A stretch of 64,000 nt of DNA from Effrenium voratum. Lineage: Eukaryota; Sar; Dinophyceae; Suessiales; Symbiodiniaceae. Under the pieces are notes generated by a model. It was not told the DNA's origin. It searched no databases and worked only from the letters and a program-made list of their open reading frames with translations. The translations under genes were made by a program, and so were the position numbers. Where the stretch lies: assembly GCA_963377175.1 (NCBI GenBank), contig CAUJNA010002868.1, positions 639,478-703,477 on the forward strand, read 5' to 3'. Shown piece after piece: positions 9,822 to 20,798 of the stretch. Each line of letters starts with the position of its first letter. Position 1 is the first letter of the stretch.

Positions 9822-10675
9822 CTAGGCAGGGAATGAGACATTGAATGACCAACAAAAACCATCCAGCCAGTGGTGTCCTTTATTCGGGGACCGAAGCCTG
9901 GGTTCATTCAGACAACTATTGCATCAGCAAGGAAACCGCCAACCTTCTGGTGGACACGTTGGCTCGGGACATCCAACATTGATGGTTCAAGCAACCCTTG
10001 TTTGCCCCCTACTAAAATGAACAGAACTAAAAACAAAACTTGACAGGACTGGTGCAGTGAAGTGGCGGTTTAATTTTGAAGACCCCTTTGCTGTGCGCTG
10101 GACAAGGACAAGTAGGTGGCTTCAATCCCCTTGCAGCGCGCTGGTTTGACACATACCCAGGGGTTGCCGGTTGACCGCTTTGCGGAAATTAAAGCCAAAC
10201 CCTGAAAAGACAGGCTTCTACACAAATCGAGGGGGCACCCTGAATGGTTGCTAGAAGGTATATCAAAGCACAATCAGTGAGGTGAATGCACCTAGGTGTA
10301 TCAAAAGGCAACAAGGCATCAAATGGCAAAGCCCATCATTCACCGCCACCACTCCGAAGGGACAATGGGGTGCAATGTTGGAAACAGCATTGACCCCTCA
10401 CTCGCCCAGCGCCCCCTCACTCGCCCTCCATGGGTGTTGGGCCTGCGGTCCATCTTGATTTCCCACCAGGGGACCGGGTCTCGAAATCCAGGAACCGTTC
10501 AGAACTCCCATTTCTGGGGACAGATTCCTGAGTTTACGTCTTCGCGGCAACCAACTGTGTCAAAATCGAGGAACCCCGACACAAACACGGCGTCCTTTTT
10601 TGGCTTCCCTTTAAACCTCGCCGCCAGCCAAACCCAAACGACCTCCTCCCATCCCCTCCCTCGCGCTCAGCTTTC

Positions 10676-10800
10676 CGCTCCTCCAGCTGCAAGACCCGCT
10701 CCCTCGCGCGCTCGCTCTCCAGCTTGGCCACGATGAAGTCTTCCCGGAGGTTCCCCAGCTCCCGCAGCAGCGCGTTCAGCGACTCCGAGGAGTTCACCTC
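10676..10800 (-). CDS. coiled-coil exon
   Basis: The frame reads VNSSESLNALLRELGNLRED then FIVAKLESERARERVLQLEE, RKAE, a textbook amphipathic helix rich in Leu/Glu/Arg. The start is near AAAG|CCCGAG. The donor is not canonical (a GA or GC donor near AGCGCGAGG). The dispersed motif GGTTTAAAGGGAAGCCAAAAA starts about 30 nt into the following intron. Confidence 0.65.
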
Positions 10801-11339
10801 GGGCTTTTTTAGGCAAGCCGTCCGAGCCGTCCGTCACAGGAATCGGAGCCCCAAGATGGAGTTGGGTATTCCTAATGGTTTCCCTTGAGGCCCCTTTAAA
10901 CCAAGTCCAAGAAGGACACCCTCAAAAACAGACACCCATATTGACACCCAGTTAGACAGGGTTCCAGCCCCAAAGTGGGCGCATTTTGAGGGGGATCTGT
11001 AGCCGCGAGGAAACAGACAAAGAGGCTGAAATTGAAGCAAAACACATCTGGGTCCCTTCAAGTTGCAGCTTGAAGGAGTTCCCAAAACTACTTGGCGTGG
11101 AAACCCATTTGCAAACCATGCAGCATTGAGAGGGTTAAAAAGAAACAGTGTTGCACCTTCCCGCCCCCCGAAGGTGCGGGTCCCCTGTGGTCTTGGGTCT
11201 AGGTTGTTCTGCACATATTCAACTAATCATCACCGGGTAAACTTGAGAGCCAAATCATCTCTTCTCTTGACTGGATTAAATTAGCCAAGATTGGCACAAA
11301 CAAGTCAAGCAGATGGTTCCCACCAGATTGGTTTCCACT

Positions 11340-11400
11340 ATCATACATATAACAGTGTATATCTATATATATGTACATAGAGTATTATATATATATATAA
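11340..11400. repeat. TA-rich microsatellite
   Basis: Alternating TATA/TACA steps (ACATATAACAGTGTATATC, TATATATATATA) make a short hypervariable-type microsatellite. Similar ones occur at 37990-38070 and 43893-43973. Confidence 0.8.
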
Positions 11401-11473
11401 GATACAGTTCATGTGCATGGCTTTCACTTTGCTACTACTCTGAGTCCAAAAACTGCTCAGCCATCCGCTCGGC

Positions 11474-11602
11474 TCAAACCGAGCGAGCCGCCTCCAGGCC
11501 CGAAGCGTTGGACACGGGGCTGCTGGCCACATCCCGCATCTCCGGGCGCGGGCTGCCGAACCGCGCGGCCTGCAGGCGGTACCGGTCCTCGGTGCCACGA
11601 AT
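11474..11602 (-). CDS. terminal exon (43 codons with stop)
   Basis: The acceptor GTCCCCTCAG|ATTC is followed in phase 0 by IRGTEDRYRLQAARFGSPRP, EMRDVASSPVSNASGLEAAR, SV and a TGA at 11474-11476. The preceding exon (11964-12088) ends in phase 0, so the two join without a frameshift. The short, Ser/Ala-rich end looks like a disordered C-terminus. No family is recognised. Confidence 0.7.
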   Translation of the reverse strand: MRGTEDRYRLQAARFGSPRPEMRDVASSPVSNASGLEAARSV

Positions 11603-11963
11603 CTGAGGGGACAAAGGGGTTAGGAAGTCCCTCCCTCCTGAAAAAGGCCGTCACTTCCATGAGTTGGAAAAAAAAGATGCTCTTCTGGAACCTGGGATCC
11701 ATCTGCTTTCAACCAAACTGACCTAGAAAGGACGCCTATGGTGTTTCAAGTGCCAGAGGAAGTCTCGCGCAATGTCAAGAAGGGGAACCCACTCGGTTTG
11801 CCAGTGTTTTTCCAAACACATCGCAAAAAGGTTCCACCAAATCCTGGAATGATACAAATTCCCCGACCAAAGATGATCGGGCTGCCTATGGCTTGCCAAA
11901 CAAAAAGGCACGCCAATTTTTTGCGCGCCATCCAACAGAAGACCCGTCTGTTTCCCCATCGAC

Positions 11964-12088
11964 TGAGGCCCGGTCGAGTGGCGCGCCGGGCGCGCCCGTC
12001 CGCTGGGGGGTGCGTTGCCGCGCAGGCGCTCGCTGGGCTTTGTCGGATGGCCGCTGCTTGAGGCCGGCGCGGGGCTGGGACGCGGCGC
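11964..12088 (-). CDS. penultimate exon, basic Gln/Pro/Arg-rich
   Basis: The acceptor CCCTCTGGCAG|G and donor GCCTCA|GTCGAT bound 125 nt. The frame starting 2 nt in reads AASQPRAGLKQRPSDKAQRA, PARQRTPQRTGAPGAPLDRA, S, ending in phase 0 for the terminal exon at 11474-11602. Low complexity and basic, probably disordered. Confidence 0.6.
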
Positions 12089-12259
12089 CTGCCAGAGGGA
12101 AATGGGCGGGCTCGGCACCCCGCAAAAATGGCGGGGGTCGGTTTGAATCCAAAGGAAAATACTCCACCATCTTTCACTTTGTTAGGGTGCCGCAAAAAAT
12201 TGGGGGGTCTGCTTTTCTGGAGGCTCGGCAAGAACTTTTAGGCGGTTAAAGGGAAACCC

Positions 12260-13360
12260 AAATGAAATCACCTACTCGGAAACAAACACAAATACTGAGG
12301 CAGAGTGGTTTTAAGATCTGCTAAACAAAAATGGTGTGCTTCTTTTTAGATTCCCCTTGAAACCACTCCAAAAGGGGTACCTCAAACACAGACACTACCA
12401 AATTAACATGGAAGTCAAACAAGCGGTCCCTCAAAAGGAGCTCAACCCTTAAACTGTATTCTGATGTATTCTGGGGTATCAAATATACTCCAACCTCTTT
12501 ACACCGCGAGTATACACCTACGTGTTTTTTGTTACGAGGTGCTTGATGGGCGAACTTGATTGAAACAATCCGAGCACCGCTGGCCAACCCTGCTGGACAT
12601 GGTGAAAAATGGCCGCTCCTTCTGTGATACAAAAACGAACTGACTGCCTCGAAATGGGAGTGGAACTTTCATGGGCTTTGGGTTCCCTTGGTTTCCCGTT
12701 GAGCAACCCTCAAAACAACGGCATTCTCAACATTATCAAAGGCACTGGCAAGTAGAAATTGACCAAGCAAACATTTGACAAAGCCAAACGAGCTCAACCT
12801 TTCGTGTCCAACCACAAGTCGAATCACGGAACCAGTGCCACCAATGGTCAAATACAAGCCAAGCCCACCTCCAAGTGGATAAGGTTCCCCCCTGCAGTCC
12901 CTGCGGTGCTTCTTTAAGTTGAAGACCAGGTGGCCAGGTGCTAAAGAAACAAAATCCAAAAGCGGCTCCAACTAAGTTCCGGAAAAAATTGTGTCCAAAA
13001 GACTCCTCTTCTTGCCACAGACCTGGCAGCACGCGGCCAAGGACATAAACTCGCGTCCACCATGCGTTTCCCTGCCTTCCTACGCTCATCCACTAGGGTT
13101 CCAACTCATCTACACCACCAGGGCCTTGGTTCGCCAAACAAAACAAATGCAGAGAACCTGGGCGGTGATGCCGGTGGTGCCCTTCAAGGAGGACACAGAG
13201 AGTATTGGCCCTCAGCTGGGTGTTGAATAGTCGGGGTCCGGGGAAAAGACTACCCTGTTTTTTTTTGGGACGAATGACAGATAACACCCTCTCAAATAAG
13301 ACCCTTTCAGGAGACAGGGGGATTTTCCAATTTTGGGCTACTTAGCACCCAGCGAGGTTT
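12260..13360. other. intron with dispersed short motifs
   Basis: No convincing exon. It contains copies of the dispersed motif family (for example about 12335-12410: CTTTTTAGATTCCCCTTG, AAAGGGGTACCTCAAACACA). No other structure was recognised. Confidence 0.4.
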
Positions 13361-13369
13361 TGGTGACAC

Positions 13370-13462
13370 GCCCTCCGTGGCCCCGCCTGCTCGCGAGCCG
13401 TTCGCCTCCGTCTCTGCCGAAACCTCTGTGGGCTTGGGCAGCCGGCTCGCCGGTGCCGAAAC
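13370..13462 (-). CDS. candidate internal exon (93 nt), strand not certain
   Basis: On the minus strand the acceptor CTTCTGCCAG|G and donor GGGC|GTGTCACC delimit exactly 31 codons: VSAPASRLPKPTEVSAETEA then NGSRAGGATEG. The + strand frame through the same DNA is also open, so strand rests on splice motifs and the orientation of neighbours. Confidence 0.45.
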
Positions 13463-13499
13463 CTGGCAGAAGGACCCTCGCCCTGACCCTCTCCTCGCC

Positions 13500-14215
<716 letters not shown>

Positions 14216-14285
14216 GGTGTCAGGCGCCAGAATGAACGCATGCTACAGCATTTGCAAACAAAATAGCACCGTCAACATCCCAAGC

Positions 14286-14312
14286 ATCGTTTCCCCCCCC
14301 CCCCCCCCCCCG
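14286..14312. repeat. poly-C run
   Basis: An almost pure C run of about 25 nt sits at the boundary between the CAA/CAAG block and the telomere-like block that follows. Confidence 0.8.
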
Positions 14313-14339
14313 CCCCGGCATCACCAGAAACTTTGGTTA

Positions 14340-14620
14340 GACAGGGAGTTCAAGGATTGTTGAGGGTGGGTTTGGGCGGGGTTTGCGGTTCTTTGCCTGG
14401 GTGTTTGCTGGGTTTAGGTTGGCTTAGAGTTTTTGTTGGGAAGGTTTAGTGCTAGTTTAGCGTCGGTGCAGGGTTGGTTTAGGGTTTAGGCTTGGTATAG
14501 GTTTGCTCAGGGTTTACGGGTGGTTTAGGGCTGGTTTCCTGGTGCAGGTTTGGGTTGGTTTTACGAATTGGTTTATTGGTGGATTAAGGTAGCTTTGGGG
14601 TTTGTTTAGGGTGTGGCCTA
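14340..14620 (+). repeat. degenerate TTTAGGG telomere-like block 1
   Basis: There are dense, imperfect GGTTTAGGG, GGGTTTAG and GGTTTAGTG words on the + strand. TTTAGGG is the plant-type telomere unit and is also used by dinoflagellates (established knowledge). The copies are strongly diverged, so this is interstitial rather than an active end. Confidence 0.7.
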
Positions 14621-14925
14621 CAATGCAAACCTGATAATACCTTTATCCAAAGATCCTGAAGCAAGAAAACTATCAACATGTAGATTAGTACAAGCACTAT
14701 AAAGTGGAAATATCATAGTTATCCCTCACCAATCTTCACCAATATAGACTACTAAAGTACGAAGAATGAAGATTGGAGGAATGATAAGGAATGCATTATA
14801 TTTCTATAGCTTTATCACTTTCACAAATCTCATTTTGAAGATTTCCAGATTTAATAATTGATGGAGTCATAAGGTCAGAAGTAAATACAAGTTCCCAAAT
14901 CTCGTCTTCACTTCAAGGAGAGGGG
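14621..14925. other. AT-rich segment splitting the telomere-like tract
   Basis: About 300 bp of AT-rich sequence without TTTAGGG words interrupts the telomere-like DNA. No ORF, TIR or splice signal was seen. It may be an insertion. Confidence 0.4.
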
Positions 14926-15430
14926 TTTGCGGTAGCTTAGTTGTGGTTTATGCTGGGTATAGTGGGGCTTTAGGGTGGGTTTAGGGTGGTTGGGGCTGGC
15001 TTAGGGTGGGTTTAGGATAGGTGTAGGCTGGTTTAAGGATGCTTTAGCGCTGGCTTAAAGCTGGTTCAGGGTTGGTTTGGTTTAGGGTTGGTATAGGGTT
15101 TGCTTAGGTTTCGCTTCGGGTTTAGGGTCCCTAATTTAGGGTGGGTTTAGGGTAGGGTTTAGGGTTGGATTTTGGTTGATTTAGGCTCGGTGTAGGGTTT
15201 CCGTGGGGTTTCTTTTTGTGCAGCTTTAGTGTGGGTTTAGTTGTGGTTTAAGCTGGGTGTAGTGCGGGCTTAGGGTTGGTTTAGGGGGTGGGTCTAGGGT
15301 TGGGAAAGGGTTTGCTTAGCGCTTCTTTAGTGCGTGTTTGGGGTAGGTTTGGTCGGGGGGGGGGGGGGTCTGGTAGATTTCGGCTGGTTTTGGGATGCTT
15401 TTACTTGCGTGGCGGTTTGGGGCGGGTTAC
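14926..15430 (+). repeat. degenerate TTTAGGG telomere-like block 2
   Basis: It continues the pattern of block 1 in the same orientation (GGGTTTAGGGTGG, GGTTTAGGGTTGG and variants), with a poly-G run near 15355-15367. Together with block 1 it covers almost 0.8 kb of TG-rich degenerate repeat. Confidence 0.7.
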
Positions 15431-15894
15431 AAGCACTAGCCTGGCAGTGATGCTACTCAGGGTTGATGGTGAAGCTGAGGATGTGGACCCTGCCACGACC
15501 CCATCCGCCAAACCTAGCAAAACAACTCGGGGCCATTAAAAACAAAAACAACAATAGAAAACACAAACAACTAAACAAGAACAAGAACAAGAACCCCAAC
15601 CACAACCACAGCAACCAACCAACACAAGGACTCCCCTCCCCTCAAACACATGAGGTTCTGTGGTAGGGGCAAGTTGCCTACCCCCACTCTGCAAAAAAAA
15701 GACGAAGGAAAGATGAGCGGAGCCTAATTGCCCCACAACAAGGCAATACTTTTGACGGAGCAACGCCGCGTCCAATCAAGAAACACAAGAGAGGCCTGCT
15801 TCAAGAAGCCTGTAGATCACTTGTGGGTTTTGCTTTTTGAGTGCATGGCTTTGTGGCATCTTCAGCTCGCCAAAACCGTGTCCCGTCTTTCCGG

Positions 15895-16000
15895 TCAAGT
15901 GACCTCCGGCGCCGTCTGCACCGTCTGCACCTGGGCCTCTTCCGGCTCCATCGCGTCGATCGCCTCTTCAGCGGCCTCTTCGGCCTCTTCGGCTGGATCC
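15895..16000 (-). CDS. acidic exon, possible C-terminus
   Basis: After CATCCAG|G the frame carried from the exon at 16258-16345 reads DPAEEAEEAAEEAIDAMEPE then EAQVQTVQTAPE. It either stops at TGA 15895-15897 after VT or ends at a GTCACT donor (15903). Strongly acidic Ala/Glu repeats suggest a disordered acidic tail. An alternative frame gives a short Arg/Gly run and an early stop. Confidence 0.62.
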
Positions 16001-16257
16001 CTGGATGGCTTCCTTCCAGTGGAACCCTTCCCACACGAAACCATGCGGTTTCCTTTCAAAGACCAAAAGATTCGGGCCTTGAACCTGAAGAAACAAAACA
16101 CCCAAAAGTGGGATCGTGCCCCCACTTGCCCTCATTAAAGCATGAAAATACAAAGGCTAACTCTTTGGAACCTAGACAAAAAATCGACCAACGGGGGCAA
16201 GATGAAAGGTCAAAAGGTCGATTCGCTCTGGGCAAGCGATTGCCGAATTCAAGACAC

Positions 16258-16345
16258 CGAAGCCGCGCCTCGGCAGGGACTGGCGGCTCCTCTACCTCCA
16301 CCTCTGGTAGCTCCGGATCCACGTCCACCTCCTGATCCAAATTCC
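16258..16345 (-). CDS. acidic exon upstream of 15.9-kb exon
   Basis: The acceptor GGAGCAG|GG and donor CTTCG|GTGTC bound 88 nt. The frame reads NLDQEVDVDPELPEVEVEEP then PVPAEARL and joins in phase (Arg codon across the junction) with the exon at 15895-16000. Valine/glutamate/proline repeats indicate a disordered acidic segment. Another open frame is Gly/Arg-rich (RGG-like) and phase-compatible with the exon at 17220, so the choice is not certain. Confidence 0.62.
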
Positions 16346-17219
16346 CTGCTCCGTTGGTGAATGCGCTTGGCATTCCAGACCAAAGGCGGGTGTGAGGACT
16401 AGAAACTTAGTTGGGTGAGGCAGCTGCATGAGGCGAGTGTGATTGGCTCTTGTTAGGCGGCGGCTCTTAAAAACTTAGCCCTTTAGGATTTGACCTACAG
16501 TTCTTCTTGTATGCATCCCAAGACGTGTCCATGCCCACCAAAAGAAGATACTCCATGAATCGAGCGTCATGTTGCAATAGCCAAGTAAGTAGGGAAAATG
16601 GCCATGTGAAAATAATATTCCTGTTGCACACGATGTCATGTGTCATGGAACTCCAAAATTTAAGCCCAGGGTTGCCATAGGGTGGTTCGCGCAAGCACCG
16701 CAGGGCTAGGCACACGTTTAGGGAAAAAGCACTGGTAAATTTGAACCCGGCTGAAACCAATCCATCTGGGGGCAAACTGACCCAAATGGACACCTTGGCT
16801 TCTCAAATCCGTCCCCAAAACAGCATAAAACAACTTGTCTGTGGTCCTGCTGCATCTGTTCCCAATGAACAAGCAAGTTGTTCTTCCAAATCCAGAAAAC
16901 CACAGCACAAGTTGGCCATGCGCCAGAATAGGCACCCCAACTGCCCCAACTGGTGTGTTGATTTCCCCTTGGCATCTTTTTCCATCACGAGCCTAAAGCT
17001 ACCTCGGCACCCGGAGTCCATGTTTTACTTCTTCTAAGATGAAACGGCCTCTTCCCCGTTCCCCAGGTCACCAGTTCATTGCCCTAATGTCGACACTGGA
17101 CACTTCGACCTTAGGCGGCGTTTCCCCAAAACTCAAGGATTCCTAGAGGTGTAAAAGCGGATGTGTCGATTTTTGGATGGTACGAAAGCCAGCCTTCCCC
17201 ATCCCGCGTCTTCGCTTAC

Positions 17220-17311
17220 TGCAACTCCTTCGGCACGGGCAGCTTAAAGCTGGTCTCTGGCACCCGCTTCTCCTTGCCAACGGCAGGCCCAATGGCCCAA
17301 GCGCACACTTT
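17220..17311 (-). CDS. internal exon (92 nt)
   Basis: The acceptor GCCAGCAG|A is followed in phase 0 by KVCAWAIGPAVGKEKRVPET then SFKLPVPKEL. The next bases form a strong donor CA|GTAAGC. If not spliced, TAA at 17216 would end the protein after Gln. No family is recognised. Confidence 0.6.
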
Positions 17312-17984
17312 CTGCTGGCCCGGATTAAACCGGTTCTATTCATAGGGGGGTGGGGGATGCTCCAAAAGTGATGAATCCCTACTGAAAGGGGACACCCCCC
17401 CTGTGAATCAACAAGGGGGGTATTAATCTGGGGTTGAGAGTCGTTCTGGGGTTAAGGCCCAGTGCTTCTTCTCACGATTGTTTGCTTGGTTGGTTTTGAA
17501 AGTACACCAACATTCTAAAGAAAGAAAAAGCGTGATACTGGATTGACATTACACCGTCCCAAGTTCATGCTGTCGTTTTGCAAGGTCCCTATCATATCAT
17601 GTTGCATCTTCCCTCACGTAATGTAGTGTGAAGCCGCGTAAGACACGGTTCGTTCATGTGTTGAACTGTTGCTCATGCGGTTTTGAGGGAAAGCAAGCAG
17701 AGCAACAAATGAAAACAAAGGACGGGCTAAAGACATCTTTTCCCGCCAGGCAACACACACACACACACATGAAACCGGGAAAAGGAACGGTTTAAGTAAC
17801 CCAAACACAAGACAAATGAAAGGAACACATAGTTCGAGGGGTACCTTCCCCCTTCTTTCCAGGGATCAATTGTTTCATGAAACCATCAAAACACCCGGGG
17901 AAACGGCCGGTTTTTGAACAGAACGATGGTTGAAGAGAATGGAAGAGGACTCAAGCCCTAGAAAAGTCCGCAGAATCTACACGC

Positions 17985-18170
17985 CTCTCCTTCTCCAAGA
18001 CCGGCACGGCCAGTCCCGCCGAGGCCGGGCGTCGGGGGGTTTGGCTTGCAGCGCCCCGTCGGGGCAGCTGGGTGCGGTCCACGGCATAGGGCCCGGCCAT
18101 GCGGAACCGGTCGCAACACAATCAAATGAGTCGGGCCGCCAGGCGTGAATTCCAGTTTTCTCCATAGGCC
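17985..18170 (-). CDS. candidate internal exon, frame unresolved
   Basis: The acceptor CCATTTGCAG|G lies inside the terminal repeat of the small element at 18162-18229. The exon is GC-rich. Two frames are open end to end (one with GLWRKLEFTPGG, one with MEKTGIHAWRPDSFDC), a third only in its 3' half. The donor is probably GTGTAG or GTAGAT near 17984. Confidence 0.4.
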
Positions 18171-18229
18171 CTGCAAATGGAATAAAACCAACCTAAACCA
18201 GTGTAATAACCAAAATAACAACACCTATG
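18162..18229 (-). mobile_element. small CATAGG/CCTATG TIR element
   Basis: The ends are CATAGGCCCTGC and AACACCTATG, with an internal AACCTAAACCAG resembling the elements at 24.5, 28.9 and 47.4 kb. On the minus strand the TIR includes TTTGCAG|GGCCTATG, so the element would carry the acceptor of the next exon. No clear target duplication. Confidence 0.45.
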
Positions 18230-18230
18230 G

Positions 18231-18331
18231 CTATATCCCGTGTTCCAAGAGATCTCTAAGGACAGGATGTGGCTCGGGACTTTGACCCAACTGAATCAGT
18301 TCCAACAGATCTCCGAGACTCTGATCGAACC
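18231..18331 (-). CDS. exon ending in TAG, leucine-rich helix
   Basis: The acceptor CCTGCAG|G is followed by the only open frame: FDQSLGDLLELIQLGQSPEP, HPVLRDLLEHGI and a TAG at 18231-18233, directly abutting the small TIR element. It could be a true C-terminus or an exon whose end was altered by the element. No family is recognised. Confidence 0.5.
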
Positions 18332-18670
18332 TGCAGGTTGTGTAAAGTGAATGGGGGAAAGGGGTGCCGAACGTCAAAGCAAGCTCAAGTTCAATTTTGG
18401 AGGGCAGCGTTGACGGCTGACTCGAAAAGTGAAGAGTTCCCAGTTTAATTTGGGGAGGAAACAGGGGTCCAGTTTCTAGCCTGGGTGTATTCACGTGGAA
18501 CCCCAAACAAAACGCCCCCGTTTCTGTCCAGTGTTTGTTTCATTGTCAGAAAACCTATTGGGAGGCAAGCAAAGAAATTGCAGATTGAGGTCTGGCGCAT
18601 CTTCGGGCGTGCCACTGTTTTGGCACTCGCAAATCGAGAAACACTATGCTAACGTGCACACGGGTCTCAC

Positions 18671-18770
18671 CATGGGGCGCTCGCAGTTGCCGAACTTCGG
18701 GGGGAAACATGGATGACACTCATCGGGAGGTATAGCCTCGATTACGCGTGCTATTCGTGGCCCGTGTGGC
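18671..18770 (-). CDS. exon with Cys-rich end
   Basis: The frame reads HGPRIARVIEAIPPDECHPC then FPPKFGNCERPM before a good donor ATG|GTGAGACC. The C-x2-C...C spacing could be a metal site, but the fragment is too short to assign. The upstream acceptor is probably GAAAAG|G at 18771. Confidence 0.5.
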
Positions 18771-18779
18771 CTTTTCACA

Positions 18780-19440
18780 AACTAGTGCTTTTGGTTGGCT
18801 CCGGTGTCACAGTGCAAATGGCTACGGAACATGCTCGAGTAAGAGGCTCTCTCCCGAAGTAACTTGGCTGTGGCGCAAGAAATGGTACTCAAGATGGCAC
18901 CTCGGTATGTTGAAACAAGACTAAATTCAGCGTATCCCCAGCGATGAACTCCCCTCCCAATTGGCCGGGCATGATCCATGCAGGGAAGCCGGTGTGCTGG
19001 CTGGCATTGAGGCCCGAAGAACGTCTTCCCTTTCTTTGGGGCTTGCAACCAAACACCAAAAGCGCAATCCACAAAACATGTTTTCGCTCTTGAGCTTGCG
19101 AGATGTGTCAGAAGTGTGCCCGGCCACGCTCCCGCTTGGAAAAACTGACTGAAGCTCCAAGCGATCTGAGACACGGGGGCAAGCTCTCCGGCCGATCTGT
19201 GCCTAAGGCACCTCATTTTCCCATCTGCCTAAGCGATGTGTCCTGTTGTGGCGCATCTGCTGCTCAATTTTGTAAGTACCCCTCCTACGAACCCACTCAA
19301 CCAGCAAATGCCAGGCAAACGCAATGCGATGAAAAAACACGCCCTTCTACTCGTAATGTCGATGTTCCTGACTCTCAATCGTTGTTTCACCTCCCTCTCC
19401 CAAACTTGGTTGACGTCGGAAGGGGAGCAAAAAGATAAAT
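18780..19440. other. stop-poor region of uncertain nature
   Basis: Open frames of 60-145 codons overlap on both strands (for example minus 18782-19216). None has convincing splice sites or a recognised domain. It could be a decayed intronless coding copy or chance. Confidence 0.25.
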
Positions 19441-19814
19441 TTTAGCAGTTAAGTCAGTTAGGTGGGGATGTCCCACTAAAACACAATATGCAAAAATGTA
19501 AAATGTTCCCCAACAACAACCATGCAAAGGCCTCTTCCCGCCAAAACAAAACGCCCAGAAGGAGGCCTCCCTGGCCCTGCACGCTTGTCTCGGGACAACT
19601 TGCGGGAGGGTGCACGCTTGGCTCGGGCATCCCAGCCACTGGTCGCACGCAGCGCATCCAAGCCTCGAGCCGTGCGCTTTGCGCGCGAGTGGACGATTGA
19701 TTGGCTGAAAACGGGAGTTTGCAATGCTGGATTCCATCTGGGAGAATTCTGAAACTTCACCGAAGTAACAGTAAGGAGGTTCCGTTCATAGGAACGCTCT
19801 TTGACAAGGGTTCC

Positions 19815-19936
19815 CTATGAGAGGAATCTGCATGAGGCAAGGGCCCGGATATCGCAGCAAAACCCAGAAGCCGTTGCCAATGCCCCGGCGCCCGCGGACG
19901 AGTCCTTGCCACTGGTGCTCCCGGCGCTTTTGGGGG
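19815..19936 (-). CDS. candidate terminal exon after C-rich tract
   Basis: The acceptor CTCCCCCCCAG|C is preceded by an extreme polypyrimidine tract (minus strand). One frame gives SAGSTSGKDSSAGAGALATA then SGFCCDIRALASCRFLS and TAG at 19815. A second open frame would be required by phase from the exon at 20111-20202. The frame is therefore unresolved. Confidence 0.42.
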
Positions 19937-20032
19937 CTGGGGGGGAGGGGGAGGGAGCCCAAATAAGAAGGCCTTAAGGGCTGAAGGGCTTATTTGGGCT
20001 CCCTCCTCCCTCTGCTCCCTCCCCCCCAATCC
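19932..20032. repeat. foldback: purine/pyrimidine inverted repeat
   Basis: GGGAGCCCAAATAAG (19953-19967) is perfectly repeated in inverse at 19989-20003, with further G-rich against C-rich pairing outward and a 21-nt loop. On the minus strand the C-rich arm (opposite the + strand G-rich arm at about 19936-19957) doubles as the polypyrimidine tract of the exon at 19815-19936. Confidence 0.75.
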
Positions 20033-20110
20033 CCATGATAAGGGGAAGGGTCATGTGCCTTGCGCCGATGGGTTGCGCTTCCATCGAGTCGGGGCAGGCG
20101 TTACTCTCAC

Positions 20111-20202
20111 CATTGCTGGGAGCCCGGGCGCCCCAGACTCTCCGCATGGGCCTCCAAGCGAGCTCGGAGGTCCTGCACGCCACAGGTGCAAGCAGCGCAG
20201 GG
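20111..20202 (-). CDS. internal exon, amphipathic helix
   Basis: The acceptor GGACACAG|C and canonical donor CAATG|GTGAGA bound 92 nt. The phase-0 frame reads PCAACTCGVQDLRARLEAHA then ESLGRPGSQQ. The central LRARLEAHAESL is helical. No family is recognised. Confidence 0.65.
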
Positions 20203-20630
20203 CTGTGTCCTTTGGCCGATTTAGGCTCCGAAAGGAAACCGAAGGAACCCAGGGCTCTCAACTACCCACGCCCCTTGTATCCCCCCCGAATTGGATGCCG
20301 CAACTGATTGCCTCAAATTATAAGCCAATTCCCAGGAAACTAGACCACTCGAAAAGATTTGAGCTGGGCTTTGATTGCAAGCTGACCGTCCGGGCGTCCA
20401 CCGGGGGTCGAACTTGAGTTCAGAAGCCTGTGGTACATGGGGTTCTCTCAATTAAATGCGAAGTGGCATGCGCCCTCTTGGCTCACCAGTTTGAGACAAC
20501 TCTGGTTGAATACTCGGAAAGACCCCCCACAAAGGAATCACCACACAATAACTACATAATTTCGAGAACCCCTCTAAAGCGAACATTTCGAGGGCACCGC
20601 AGCTTTGTTGTTCGGGTTGGTAGCTGCCAC

Positions 20631-20706
20631 CGTTCCGTGTCCCCGCCCCGGCAAACAGCCGGCAGCTGGCCTCAGGGCCACCCATGGCCGGCTTTTCAGG
20701 CACGGC
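20631..20706 (-). CDS. internal exon (76 nt)
   Basis: A strong acceptor CTTCCTTTCAG|G and donor AACG|GTGGCAG define it. The most natural frame reads AVPEKPAMGGPEASCRLFAG then AGTRN. Phase from the 21.4-kb exon would select another open frame (PCLKSRPWVALRPAAG). The splice sites are better supported than the frame. Confidence 0.55.
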
Positions 20707-20798
20707 CTGAAAGGAAGAGCCAGGCTCTGTTTGGACAAGCTTTTGGGTTTTGAAATGCCTGGTTTTTGTTGAAATTCAAATTCCTGGCCTACCTGCAA

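Noticed and set aside
15440..15540. Coding block with frames on both strands (LRVDGEAEDVDPATTPSAK on +, FGGWGRGRVHILSFTINPE on minus)
   Set aside because: Strand cannot be chosen, it borders telomere-like and A/C-rich repeats, and no phase partner exists.
19522..19752. GC-rich open frames on both strands
   Set aside because: Neither strand shows convincing splice sites. It could be an exon but strand is undecidable from sequence alone.
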